A DNA stretch of 64,000 nt from Globodera rostochiensis. Taxonomy: Eukaryota > Nematoda > Chromadorea > Rhabditida > Heteroderidae. The notes beneath the pieces are model-generated. The model saw only the letters and a list, made by a program, of their open reading frames with translations. It ran no database searches and had not been told where the DNA came from. A program made the position numbers and the translations under genes. Positions 50,662 to 61,615 of this stretch are shown piece by piece; the first letter of the stretch is position 1, and each line of letters opens with the position of its first letter. The stretch is taken from assembly GCA_018350325.1 (NCBI GenBank), contig JAEVLN010000012.1, forward strand, positions 1,261,991-1,325,990. Direction: 5' to 3'.

Positions 50662-53600
50662 TCATCCGACGGAGTGCATTTGGCCTCCGGCGGCGCCGCC
50701 GAGGAACTGGTTGAAAATGCCGAACAAATCCGCGTTGCCGGCTATGTTGGGCACAACTGAAACATTTGCGGAACAAAAAATATTTATCAAGCAAAATTTG
50801 GAAAAATGCAATTAAAATTCAATTAAAATCGCGACTTTGCACACTCGGCGGCGGCTTTTGCGTGCTCGGCGCGGGCATTGGCACGCACTTGTTTTGTGCC
50901 GAATTCGTGCGGTAGCCGCAACGGCACAGACAGCGGCCCCGGTAGCAGCCCGAATGCTCCGGGCATTGCTCCTGGGGGGCAAAAAAAAATTGGATGAATT
51001 AAATGTCACTAAAAAGGGGGGACTTGGACAAAGCAGGCACCGCCGAGTTGCACTTTGCCAAGGCAGCTGGTGTCCCGGCTTAGGCTGGTCGACTTAATTA
51101 GGAAATAAATTAAATAATATATTCCGACTCGGTTCTGTGAAGTTGGACGGGAGCGGAAATTGGCCGGAATTATATGTAACACAAATTAAAAAATTAGAAA
51201 TTTTTTAAACGAATTTATTAATAATATTCGTACTTAATTTTCGCAAATCCGGAATTTTTTGTCCCCAAACTCTAGGGTTGGTGCGATTTCTGCAAATTCT
51301 TCGGTTATCCGACCCGAAAAAGTGCCCGGTTGTTCTACGAGGTTCAGTTCGGTACGGAACCGCCAACCCCAACATTTCCCGCCACCTTATCGCAGTCCCT
51401 GACGCACTGCTGGCTCGGATTTTTGCTCGGATGCGTGATCACATCGGACGCGGGCGAAAAGCCGTCGATGCATTGGCATTGGCCTTAAAGAGAGCCGCCG
51501 CTTCAAATCGATTGATTTGATTGATTAAAAAAGTGATTGACTTTGATCAGCTCCAAAAACATGTCCCCAGGGGACCCCCCGGGGGCTGATCAGTTTCTTC
51601 CCGGGCAGCCAATTGTTTTGTTTGGAGCAGCCCCAGCAAAAATGCCAAAATTTTGGTGCCAAAAACATTGATTGGCTTTTAAATTGAACACAGACCCTTC
51701 ACACAGTTCATGCCCTCCGCAGCGCCGCATTGTTCGTGAAACTGAGGGAACAAATGAAATCTCTGTTTTGGGCTCTTTGCTGACTACCGGTCCGGAGCCC
51801 CAAGATAAGCTTAAGATTGAGTAGCTTAGGCTTAGGCCTAGACCTGAGCAAGCCTAGGCTTAGGCTTAGGTCTAGACCTGAACAAGCCTAGGCTTAGGCT
51901 TAGGCCTAGACCTGAGCATGCCTAGGCTTAGGCTTAGGCCTAGACCTGAGCAAGCATAGGCTTAGGCTTAGGCCTAGACCTGAGCAAGCATAGGCTTAGG
52001 CTTAGGCCTAGACCTGAGCAAGCATAGGCTTAGGAAGTATTGCTCCTGGGGTGATTCGAGAACAGTTTAAGCTTAAGATTGAGCGTAGCTTAGGCTTAGG
52101 CCTAGACCTGAGCATGCCTAGGCTTAGGCTTAGGCCTAGACCTGAGCAAGCATAGGCTTAGGCTTAGGCCTAGACCTGAGCAAGCATAGGCTTAGGAAGT
52201 ATTGCTCCTGGGGTGATTCGAGAACAGTTTAAGCTTAAGATTGAGCGTAGCTTAGGCTTAGGCCTAGACCTGAGCAAGCATAGGCTTAGGCTTAGGCCTA
52301 GACCTGAGCATGCCTAGGCTTAGGCTTAGGCCTAGACCTGAGCAAGCATAGGCTTAGGAAGTATTGCTCCTGGGGTGATTCGAGAACAGTTTAAGCTTAA
52401 GATTGAGCGTAGCTTAGGCTTAGGCCTAGACCTGAACAAGCCTAGGCTTAGGCTTAGGCCTAGACCTGAGCAAGCCTAGGCTTAGGCTTAGGCCTAGACC
52501 TGAGCAAGCCTAGGCTTAGGCTTAGGCCTAGACCTGAGCAAGCATAGGCTTAGGAAGTATTGCTCCTGGGGTGATTCGAGAACAGTTTAAGCTTAAGATT
52601 GAGCGTAGCTTAGGCTTAGGCCTAGACCTGAACAAGCCTAGGCTTAGGCTTAGGCCTAGACCTGAGCTAGCCTAGGCTTAGAGGAAGTATTGCTCCTGGG
52701 GTGATTCGAGAACAGTTTTTGCTGTGGGCGCGGGTTCGGACCGGAAGCGCTTTTGCTCTGCTAACTTTGCACTCGGAGCCGAGTTGGCCCCGTGCCACGC
52801 ATTCCCCGTTCAAATACAGCGACTCGGGCGCCATCGAATTGCACGGCCTTTTACAGCAGACGGCCTATAAATATTGGGGATGCTCAAGAGTCTTGGTCTA
52901 GAGGTTCTCGAGTCGAGAAATTTTCCGGTCTCGATTCTCGGTAAATGTCAAGTCTGGAGCATCCCTACTAAATATGAAAACAATAATAAATGAATGCACC
53001 GTAAAAATGCCGGTTTTTTTGTTTTAAAATTTTTCCGCTTTTTGGTGGCACCTGCGCAAAAGTGTCGCCGGCGAGGAAATGGCAAAAATGCGTTTCCGAC
53101 GGGCACATTTTTTTGGGCAAAAATGGGGCCAAAAAGCGATTGGACAGATTGGACAACGGCAAAAGAATGGGCGGCGGCTGGGACGAAGGCGGGTCTCGGC
53201 CTAAATTTTGAAAATTTAAATTAAAAACGGAAATTTTTTGGGGAATTGCCGCCAAACTGTGTGGAATTTCTCCCAAATTTGGATAATTCATTTTGTCTAA
53301 ATAGTTGATATGCTTATTGTCTAATTTTGTCGTCCATTTGTCTCAAACATTGGTGTCGCCCATTTGTCTGTCGTGTCGGCAATTCTTACCAAAAATGGGA
53401 GGCGGCGCTTTCGCCGGTTGGATGGGCGGCAAATCGCCAACGGCACTTGTCGAATGGGCGCCGCCGCCGGGGACGCACGCGAACGCGTAGTCCACCTCGG
53501 AGCCCAGCGGGCACAGTGCCGGACAGCAGTGGCCGACGGGCGAGTCGGGCTGGACCAATTTTATTAATTTTTTTTAGTTTTAATTTTTTGATTTTAATCA

Positions 53601-55418
53601 ATTATAAATATTTAATTTTTTTAATTGAAATTGAAAAAATAAAAATATTCTATAATTCATTAATGTTTCAAATAATATTCATTAAATTGGAAAACTCAAA
53701 AAATTTAAATTATATTAAAATTTAAAAAACAATATTAGGGGTAAACTTTAAATTGAAAAAATAAAAAAATTATTTTTCGATTTTAAAATTCGCTGCTTTT
53801 TCCCCCAAATTCACCGTCCCAACGCAGAAATGGCCATGGGGGCACGTGTCCGGCTCGTCTACAAAATTCACAATTTGTGCGGTCGGCGCCCGGCGAATGC
53901 ATTCACCGGAAGGCGAACCCCCTCAAAAAGTTTTTTTTTAAATTTATTTTTTTTTTTTGTTCTTTTCCATTTCTGAAATTGCAAATATTTTTAGGGGGGG
54001 GGGAGGTTTTTCAAAAATTATTATTATTTTTTACCCATCGGACAATTTGTGGTGGCCACACATTTGGTGCCCTGCTGGAGGGTGCCCGCAATGCACACGC
54101 ACTGGTGGTTAACCTGGCAAAAACAATTTTTGGTTTTTTTTTTTGAAAATTTCGAAAATTTACGCAGGCCGAAAACGGAGCTGTACAATCGTAGTGACGG
54201 GAGCAGCGGTCGCCGACGCGAGAAGCTAATGAGAGGGGGGGGGGGTGGAAACTGACTTTAAGATCAGATCATTTTTTGGCATTTGATCAGAGATCACAAA
54301 TGGGGCCATGAGTGATCCGAAAAAGGGTGCTGAGTGATCAGGCCCCGATGATTTAAACATTCTTATCCCTGATCGATTTGAATTCATGGAAACCCTTTAA
54401 GCCCCAAAAGAAAGTTAATTAAAATTAAAATTTAATTATACAATTTTAAAAACACTCACTGGAAACGCATTCGCCGTTGACAATTTGTGTGGAGCCCCGC
54501 TGAACGCATTGGCAACGGCCCCCGCGGCAAAACAGCGGCTCGCGACACTTTGCCACACATTCTTCGCCAATTTTGGCGGGCACTTTTTGATAATAATTTA
54601 TTTATTTATTTTAAATTAAATTAAAATTAATGATTAAAGCTTGAGTTCTTAAACGATGTTTAATTCATTTTAAAATTAAATAATTATTAAATTGGCACAA
54701 CTCACGTCGCACGCACCGCTGTTGTGCCCCGCCGGCGTTTCCGCCACCGCCACCACCGCCGCCGGTGCCCTTCTCCGGCTTTGTGATCTGGTAGTAGGGA
54801 TGGCATTGGCACATTTGTCGCAGACAAATGGACCCCTTCAACTCGCAGTCCGCGTCCCGATCGCACGGCTCGTTCAGCAAGGCTTTGCCTTGCAAAATAT
54901 TAAAATTTCAATTTTTAAAAAAATGTGCGTTTTTTAGAGCCCGGCCATTTGAGGACCGATCGTCTTTTAGAGCCGGCCATTTGAGGACCGATCGTCTTTT
55001 AGAGCCCGCCATTAGAGGACCGATCGTCTTTTAAAGCCCGGCCATTTGAGGACCGATCGTCTTTTAGAGCCCGGCCATTTGAGGACCGATCGTCTTTTAG
55101 AGCCACATTTGAGGACCGATCGTCTTTTAGAGCCCGCCATTAGAGGACCGATCGTCTTTTAGAGCCCGGCCATTTGAGGACCGATCGTCTTTTAGAGCCC
55201 GGCCATTTGAGGACCGATCGTTTTTTAGAGCCCGGCCATTTGAGGACCGATCGAGAGTCTCGATCGGTCCGCGCTCTTGCTTTCTTTGGCTTCTTTATAC
55301 CATTGCAGGGGCTGAATTGTGCGCTGTTTTTGGCGAAAAAAAATGTGAACAAGAGTTGAAGCAGCACAAATATCCTCAGACTTTGGCACTGCCGTTGTTT
55401 TTGACAGAATGACGTCAT
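50662..55418 (-). CDS. Large secreted EB-module protein
   Basis: Secreted Cys-rich protein built from nematode EB modules. The start MTSFCQKQRQCQSLRIF (55418) leads into a signal peptide and QFSPCNG. Minus-strand exons then encode: NEPCDRDADCELKGSICL with CQCHPYY; IGEECVAKCREPLFCRGGRC then QCVQRG; VGDRCSRHYDCTAPFSAC with VNHQCVCIAGTLQQGTKC; CPHGHFCVG; CCPALCPLGSEVDYAFACVP; CPSETHFCHFLAGDTF; CNSMAPESLYLNGECVARGQ; FHEQCGAAEGMNCVKGLC; QCQCIDGFSPASD; SCLGKVQLGGACFVQV; CPEHSGCYRGRCLCRCGY. It ends in FGIFNQFLGGAAGGQMHSVG (stop 50662-50664). EB modules occur in cuticle and extracellular proteins of nematodes. A Gly-rich run (54740-54765) varies in length. Two introns hold large minisatellites. The exon list may be incomplete. 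Confidence 0.75.
51800..52720. repeat. Higher-order repeat in an EB-gene intron
   Basis: A 28-bp unit (TAGGCTTAGGCCTAGACCTG plus AGCAAGCA) is repeated three to six times. It is then broken by a spacer of about 60 bp (GGAAGTATTGCTCCTGGGGT ... TTAAGCTTAAGATTGAGCGTAG). The unit-plus-spacer block occurs five times, with spacers at about 52036, 52197, 52358, 52552 and 52684. The last spacer abuts the EB exon at 52720. Confidence 0.9.
54935..55265. repeat. 34-bp minisatellite in first EB-gene intron
   Basis: About ten copies of GAGCCCGGCCATTTGAGGAC followed by CGATCGTCTTTTA. The last copy runs into GACCGATCGAGAGTCTCGAT, a palindrome also found at 17925, 17970 and 61575. The array therefore probably grew from one end of that dispersed palindromic repeat. 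Confidence 0.9.
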
Positions 55419-56369
55419 TCTGTAAAATTGAAAAATGCATAAAACTCCCCCATTAAATTTCCTGTTACTAATTAGGCAACGAAAAGCTTACAAATAAACA
55501 AAATTAAATAAAATTTTTAATAAAAATAGGCGCGCGCGATGTGTGAGTCATAAACAAAATGCATTCATTTGCTGAGAATATGAATGACCGATGGGGGGGG
55601 GGAATGCGCGCCGCGCACCGGTCCATCCGACCGATCGATCGATTTTGGCGTCAGCCGATGGATTTGCAGCGGCAAATGCCCCCGGGCGTTCCGACCGATG
55701 GACAATAATTATTGCTTAAGGCAACTTTCAAAATAAAAATAAATAAAATATATTTGGGGCACACATGTTTTAAAAATGTTGATGTTTGACGTTGCTTCAA
55801 ACGTGTGCCCTCGGGCGTGAATTTTGCTGGGGAAATTGTTCAAAAATATTCAAATTATTTGAGACAATGCGTTAATTTTTCAAGTTTATGGCTTTAGGTA
55901 TCGCTCTGATCGATAGAAATGCCCTCGGGGGCGCCATTCCGATGGGTGAACATTGCTTGAGGCATTTTTTGCGAAAAAACAAAAACTAATTTCCTGGCAC
56001 AATTCGAATTATTATTATTATAGGGTTGTTCCCCGCAATTTATGCCATTTTTCGGGGATTTCCCCGACACGTTTTGGGTAACCCCGTCCCCGACAGTCCC
56101 ACCCACGAAAACCCCCGATCGACCCCGCAATTCACAACCCCGAGCGTCGACGGGTGCCAACCCTAGTTTAATTTTTAATAAAAAATTTTTTTACGCAATT
56201 AATTTTATAAACGATTTTTCAAAATTTAACAAACACACACACAAATTGCATTGGCATTTATTGATTCTACGCAACAATTTGTTGGCATTTTGTTGGATTC
56301 AAAAAGTTTTTGTTAAGAGAAGGCAGTTTTTATAAGCAATTTGGAAAGCCGCCGCGTTGCTTCTTGGTC
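55419..56369. other. Intergenic region with small TIR element
   Basis: EB-gene promoter side, then AT-rich sequence with a poly-G run at 55594. At 56020-56166, TAGGGTTGTTCCCCG and CGACGGGTGCCAACCCTA face each other around CCCCGA-rich sequence, as in the elements at 60923 and 62358. The SPARC 3' UTR follows. No coding segment was seen. Confidence 0.5.
56020..56166. mobile_element. TAGGGTT...AACCCTA element, short member
   Basis: About 147 bp with inverted ends and an internal CCCCGAC-rich core. The ends match the first and last bases of the longer elements at 60923-61316 and 62358-62525. No clear target duplication was seen. Confidence 0.5.
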
Positions 56370-58415
56370 TCAGCAGCGCTCTTGGATTTCGCCTGAAGCG
56401 TAATAAAATTCAAAAATTCAAATTGTTGGCACAACGTACCCTCCTTAAGGCCCAGACATTTGCCCCATTCTTTGATGGTAATGGCGCCGTCCTTGTTCGT
56501 GTCGCACTGCTCCAGAAACGGCTTAATGCACGACTCCATCGGAATCACCGGCGCTGAAACGGCACAAAAAGTTTTAAGCAAATTTAAAAAATCAAAAAGG
56601 TGCCGCCGCCAATAAATTTAAATTAAATAAAAATAATATATTTTTTATTCTGAACAAATTGATGCTTCTGCATAACTTTCTCCCATTTATTTCACATTTT
56701 TTAAATTTATTTTATATTAAAATTAATCAACATTTTATTTTTTATGCCATTTTAAAGGAGAACTTTTTGGCATTCATTTAAAATAAATTGAAATAATTTA
56801 ATTTTTTTTTGGTGTAAGGGTCCAACAAAATGCCGCCGCCCGTCACGTGTTTTGTTTGCGCCATTACCGGTGATCGGGATCAGTTCGTGGTGGGACACGT
56901 GCTTGTCATGGGGCTGAAAGTGTTCAAATTTTTTTTGCCAAATTTTAACAAAAAAACAATCAATTAATCTCAGCAACAACTGGCTGACCTTGATGTCCAG
57001 GTCGCAGAACTTCCAGATCACCGGGTACACGTGGCGCTTCTCGTCGTCCTGCTCCGCCTCGTTGATCAACTGCTCCCACTCCATGTTGCGCAACTCGCGA
57101 CGCTTCTTCAGCTCCTTCATCACCTGAACATGGCGCCCGGAATATATTTTCCCAAAAATTTCCACAATTTTTGTTGACCTGAAAGAGCCAATCGGCCATA
57201 CGTTCCGGAAACTGGGACATCAGTTCGGTGGTGCACTCGTCCAACTGTTTGCATTGGCCCAAATATTCCAAATGAATTTTGGAGTTGGACGGATTGTCGC
57301 AACTGACAAATGAGCACAAAATTTGGGTTGGAAAATTTTTGCCATTTTAAACGCGGTTTAAAATCCGGCAAAATCTCCAAAATATTCATGAAAATGAAAT
57401 TCTGGACAAAATCCAGGTTTCCAGGTCGGAGGGCTCTACAAGTTTCTGACACAAATTTTGTCACCCCCCCCCCCTCCCCAAAAGTTGTGCCAATACCAAC
57501 AATACTCAGTTTCGATGTCGCTATGCTTTTTGCACACACAACGCTGGCGATAGAGGTGGCAAAGCGACGGAAACGTTTGGTTGTTGGAGGCACAGACCTA
57601 AAATGCGCGTGTTGTACTGTTTGAACTTGATGGGGGGGGGTGTATTTGCCCCTTGGGGGGTTTTAAAAAAATCCCATTCAAAATTAATCTAAAAATTTGT
57701 CCCCCAAGGAAGTGCGCGTGTTGTACTGCTTGAACTTGATGGGGGGTGTATTTGCCCCTTGGGGGGTTTTAAAAAAATCCCATTCAAAATTAATCTAAAA
57801 ATTTGTCCCCCAAGGAAGTGCGCGTGTGAGTTGTACTGCTTGAACCTGATGGGGGGGGGCGGGTTGCATTTGCCCCTCGGGGTTTTTTTTGAAAATGTCC
57901 ATTCAATTAATTACCTAATTAAAATTCCCCCTTCTCCTGCACAACCTGGTCAAGCGGTTCGGTGTCGTCCAGCTCGGGGCACTTGGAGATGCACTCGCAG
58001 ATCGGACGCCCCTTCTTGTCCACCACGCACTCCTTGCCCCAGCCGCACACGTGCTGGTCACACGGGTTCGGCTCGGAGGCTGCGCCAAAACGTTTTTACG
58101 GGGGTTCCCCGCTTTTTTAACCCCGCATTCGATATGCCCCAGGCATTGATAATTTTAAAATTGATTGCGTAATAAACAAATTTCACCCCGCAGTTCGTCG
58201 AGCTGTTGCTGCTCGCGCACCTGGCGGTCCCCGCGACTTTCGTCCAATTCGTCCAAAATGCCCTCAAGCTCATCAATGTCGCCCTGGGGGAGGGGGGGGG
58301 GGGAACTTTTTGGCACAAATTTTGGAGAAAAATTGACCTTTTTTGCCCACGCGACAAGCGTGGTTAAAGCGCAGAAGGTGATCAACAGCAGCAGAAGTGG
58401 GACAGGCCGTAGCAT
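56370..58415 (-). CDS. ost-1: SPARC/osteonectin
   Basis: Secreted calcium-binding matricellular protein that binds collagen IV in basement membranes. Nine minus-strand exons. A signal peptide (MLRPVPLLLLLITFCALTTL) is followed by an acidic region (DIDELEGILDELDES), a follistatin-like domain (NPCDQHVCGWGKECVVDKKG, CECISKCPEL, VCASNNQTFPSLCHLYRQRC), and the extracellular EC domain (HLEYLGQCKQLDECTTELM, SQFPERMADWLFQVMKELKK, HVYPVIWKFCDLDIKPHDKH, ELIPITAPVIPMESCIKPFL). The EF-hand is DTNKDGAITIKEW, and GLKEGEIQERC is the family's exact C-terminus (stop 56370-56372). All EF-hand ligands are present. The junction between the follistatin exon and the next (around 57300-57500) is not fully certain. 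Confidence 0.94.
57606..57880. repeat. 107-bp tandem repeat in SPARC intron
   Basis: Two and a half copies of a unit of about 107 bp containing GTGCGCGTGTTGTACTGCTT and TTGCCCCTTGGGGGGTTTTA. The first two copies are nearly identical and the third is diverged. The repeat is intronic, upstream of the exon encoding VCASNNQTF. Confidence 0.85.
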
Positions 58416-60922
58416 TTTTTGTTTTGATCAATTTATTTGGGACAAATTCTGTTAAAGAAAATAAGCAAATGGTTAAATGACCAAAAATCCCGGGACAAAA
58501 CGCGAATCAGCTACATAGATCAGTATATTAAAAGCATGAAAAATTTACAGATCGGACAGCACCGGACACCGGACAGGATTTATGATGATCCGATCCTAAT
58601 CCGGGATTCCCGTCTCTAGCAAAATTGAGATAACAATCAGATCACTTTAATGTTGAATAATGGGACCAGTCAGACAAATTGATAAATAAGTTCTGACAAA
58701 GTGATCAGAGACTAAGATTTATACTAATCCGGTGGATCTGATCAAGTTCTGACAAAGTGATCAGAGACTAATTTAATCGCAATAAAGAGCGCATTTTAAC
58801 CTTAATTAAGGAAAATGAGGGTGAATCGATTCGCATCAAAAGCGTTTTGTTTTGGTGACTGGCATGAGCAGTTAGCGATTGGGCCAACAATTTCTCTGGC
58901 GACGGATGGCCCCTCGGGCGACGATGCATTTTTAGCTTTTGCCTCGGGCAACAACAGCTGTCGGCACAGCCAAACATTTGCTGGCGGCGGGGGCCAACGA
59001 CGCCTCCTCAGCCCCAACAAAACGTATCGCTTTTTTTGACATTTTTTTGGGAGTCCAACACCCCCCGGGGGATGGCCAAGTACCAACCCGGGCCAACTGT
59101 CCTAGCGCCTCGGGGCTCGAGAGCCCAGCCGGCCATGATTCATTCTCACACCCCAACAAGCCCAACCCGTCCCCATTCATCAAGTTCAAGCAGTAAGAGG
59201 CCATTTTTGCCCGAATGAGTCGTCCACTGTTGGCGGTGCACCAAATGCGGCATTTTCATTTGTAAGAATAAAAAATTATGCAAATTTAATTAATTGTTGC
59301 TTTTATGCTTATGGTTTTGCTATTTTTGTTGGGTTAAAGCGCAAAAATATTCAAAGGATTTCAAAAATGTTGGGATGCTTAACAACACATTTTTAGATGA
59401 TTAGGGGGGTTTTGTCGGGTTCTGATCGAATTGAAAAATTTCGATTTTGGTTTATTGGTTCGTAATATTTGGCAACATTGTGCAGCAATAATGACACATT
59501 TTTCGTCGAGATTTGTCGATGAATGATGGGACGGGAGACGGAGCATTGGCGGACGCCCCCCCGGGCGCCCCCGCCCCCTCGGACGCCCCCATTCCCCGAT
59601 TATTTGAGACGGAGCGTCGGGGACGGGCACGGGGGGACATTCCCGTCCCCGATGGCGTAACATAAGCCCCCCCCCGCACGCCTTGGGGCGCTCCCAGTAG
59701 TCCAATTGAAGTAGCAAAATTGTGATCTGATCTCTGTGCTGATGCTGACCCGAGACCTGATCATATTGAAAGATCGGAGGCGGGGGAGGGGGGGGGGAGG
59801 CTCTGATCAGTTCATTCATTTGGTCACTCAAAGATCACTGGGCATTGAAACTGACTGCAAAAAACATAAATCCGCATTTGATTTAGCCAAAATGTTGCTT
59901 GATCATAGTTATGTATCAATTTTTAATTAATTAATTGATTGCTTAATTGACCGATTAATTTTGAAGTTGAAATAAAAAAGTTTAACGATTTCCGAGGGGG
60001 GGGGGGAATGACAAATTGCCAAAGTTTATTTTGGGAAGACTTTGCCGCCGAAATTGAGACAGAAAATGCCAATGACCTTTGGGCAAATGCTTTACACATC
60101 GCCGAAAAGTGAAGAATTGGCGGACCCAAACAGTTGGCGGCTGCTCTCCCCAAATGTTTGGGGCAAAACAAAATTTTTGAAAATTTTGGCTTAAACAAAT
60201 TTAAAGTTTAAAATAGAGACCGGAAAGTTGGACCCAAACAAAATTTGGTCAATAATATTGGGTTTATTTTGGTTTTGGTTTTTTTTTTGGTCTGGTTAAA
60301 CCCAAAATTTGTACAAAACCCAAAAGTTTTTTAGTAAAACATAACAAAAAGCCTAATTTACGATTTTTTAAATAAAATTTATTTATAGCATCCAGGACAG
60401 TCCACCTGTTAATAATAACGTGGAAGCTAAAATAGAAGTTCTAATTTAAGTTACCGCCACTAGTAAAATTTGCGGGACGGGATTCCCGCACGGGAACGAG
60501 AAATTTTAAAATATTGGTCGAGATTCGTAGTTATAATTTCAAGAAAATTCAGAAAACCCGCCGCCTTTTTTATATGAGATTTTTTTTCACGTTTTATTTC
60601 AATGGGTGTTGGGTTGCGTCCGCTGATTCTGCTCCGGCCATCGTTTGGTGCTCGTTGGCACAGGTCAGTGCCGCTGAGGTGCGCGGAAAGAGCTCAAGAT
60701 TTGATCTCTGGTCACCAATCATTCGTTTTTTCTACTAATTGTTTTGTTGCAGGGTCTTTCCCGATTAAATCGGTGATCACATTGATCAAATCCATCCAGA
60801 TCATGTTGTTTGAATCCGCGAACATTGACTCCAAACACCTAACCTTGAAACTGGGACAAAAGGCCGAGTAGACAAAACTTTGAAACGCCATTCAGCAAAA
60901 AGGGACAAAACGCCTATTCCAA
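58416..60922. other. Gene-poor region between SPARC and slo-1 fragment
   Basis: Contains a 26-bp direct repeat AGTTCTGACAAAGTGATCAG at 58689 and 58745. A GC-richer patch (58815-59218) has a Ser/Pro-rich open frame with coding-like composition but no recognised family. Poly-C and poly-G tracts occur at 59560-59800 and 59997. No gene could be established. Confidence 0.4.
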
Positions 60923-61316
60923 ATAGGGTTCCTCCCCGACCCCGACCCCCGACATGGTCAACCCCGGCCTCCCCGACCCCCGACCCCGAACCCAAAAAAG
61001 GGGTCGTCCCCGACCCCGACCCCGACATGGTCAACCCCGGCCTCCCCGACCCCCGACCCCGAACCCAAAAAAGGTGTCGTCCCCGACCCCGACCCCCGAC
61101 ATGGTCAACCCCGGCCTCCCCGACCCCCGACCCCGAACCCAAAAAAGGTGTCGTCCCCGACCCCGACCCCCGACATGGTCAACCCGTCGTCCCCGACCCC
61201 GACCCCCGACATGGTCAACCCGTCGTCCCCGACCCCGACCCCCGACATGGTCAACCCGTCGTCCCCGACCCCGACCCCCGACTTTCCCGCCCCCGAGGGG
61301 TCGGGGAGGAACCCTA
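60923..61316. mobile_element. TIR element carrying a CCCCGACCCCGA minisatellite
   Basis: The ends are TAGGGTTCCTCCCCGACCCC and its reverse complement (61297-61316). A 7-bp direct repeat ATTCCAA flanks it at 60916-60922 and 61317-61323. The interior is an array of CCCCGACCCCCGACATGGTC plus AACC units: longer units with GGCCTCCCCGACC in the left half and shorter ones in the right half. There is no coding capacity. It sits immediately before the slo-1 fragment. Confidence 0.8.
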
Positions 61317-61615
61317 ATTCCAATGTGCAGTTTCTTGACCAAGATGATGATGATGACGTAATTCTTATATTTACATATTTAAGTTTTTTGGTAAAATTGT
61401 TCCTGGCAATTCTTTGTGACTAAGCCCGACACCGAGCTGTACTTGACCCAACCATTTGCCTGCGGCATTGCGTTCGCAATTTCGGTGCTTAACTCGCTGA
61501 TGTCCACAACCTACTTCAACGAATCGGCACTGACACTGATCCGCACACTGGTCACTGGAGGCGCCACGCCGGAGATTTTGATCGAGAATCTCGATCGGTC
61601 CGTGTGCTCTAGTTA
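61317..61615 (+). pseudogene. slo-1 (BK potassium channel) fragment
   Basis: Two exon pieces of the large-conductance Ca-activated K channel: SNVQFLDQDDDDD (61318-61357) and, after a short intron, [20 protein letters not shown] then [20 protein letters not shown] then [10 protein letters not shown] (61424-61575). These are among the most conserved parts of the RCK2 region and cover the Ca bowl (DQDDDDDPD). The match ends at once in ATTTTGATCGAGAATCTCGA, a dispersed palindromic repeat, and a stop follows at 61613. No pore, S1-S6 or other RCK exon is present. The 5' end is cut by the TIR element. It is a decayed partial copy. Confidence 0.85.

Noticed and set aside
58815..59218. Ser/Pro-rich exon pair on the plus strand
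   Set aside because: Composition is coding-like, but frames compete, no domain was recognised and no upstream exons were found; kept only as a note in the region entry.
60880..61361. Pro/Arg-rich proteins encoded by the CCCCGACCCC array
   Set aside because: Repeat translation in all frames; the array is inside a TIR element with target duplication.
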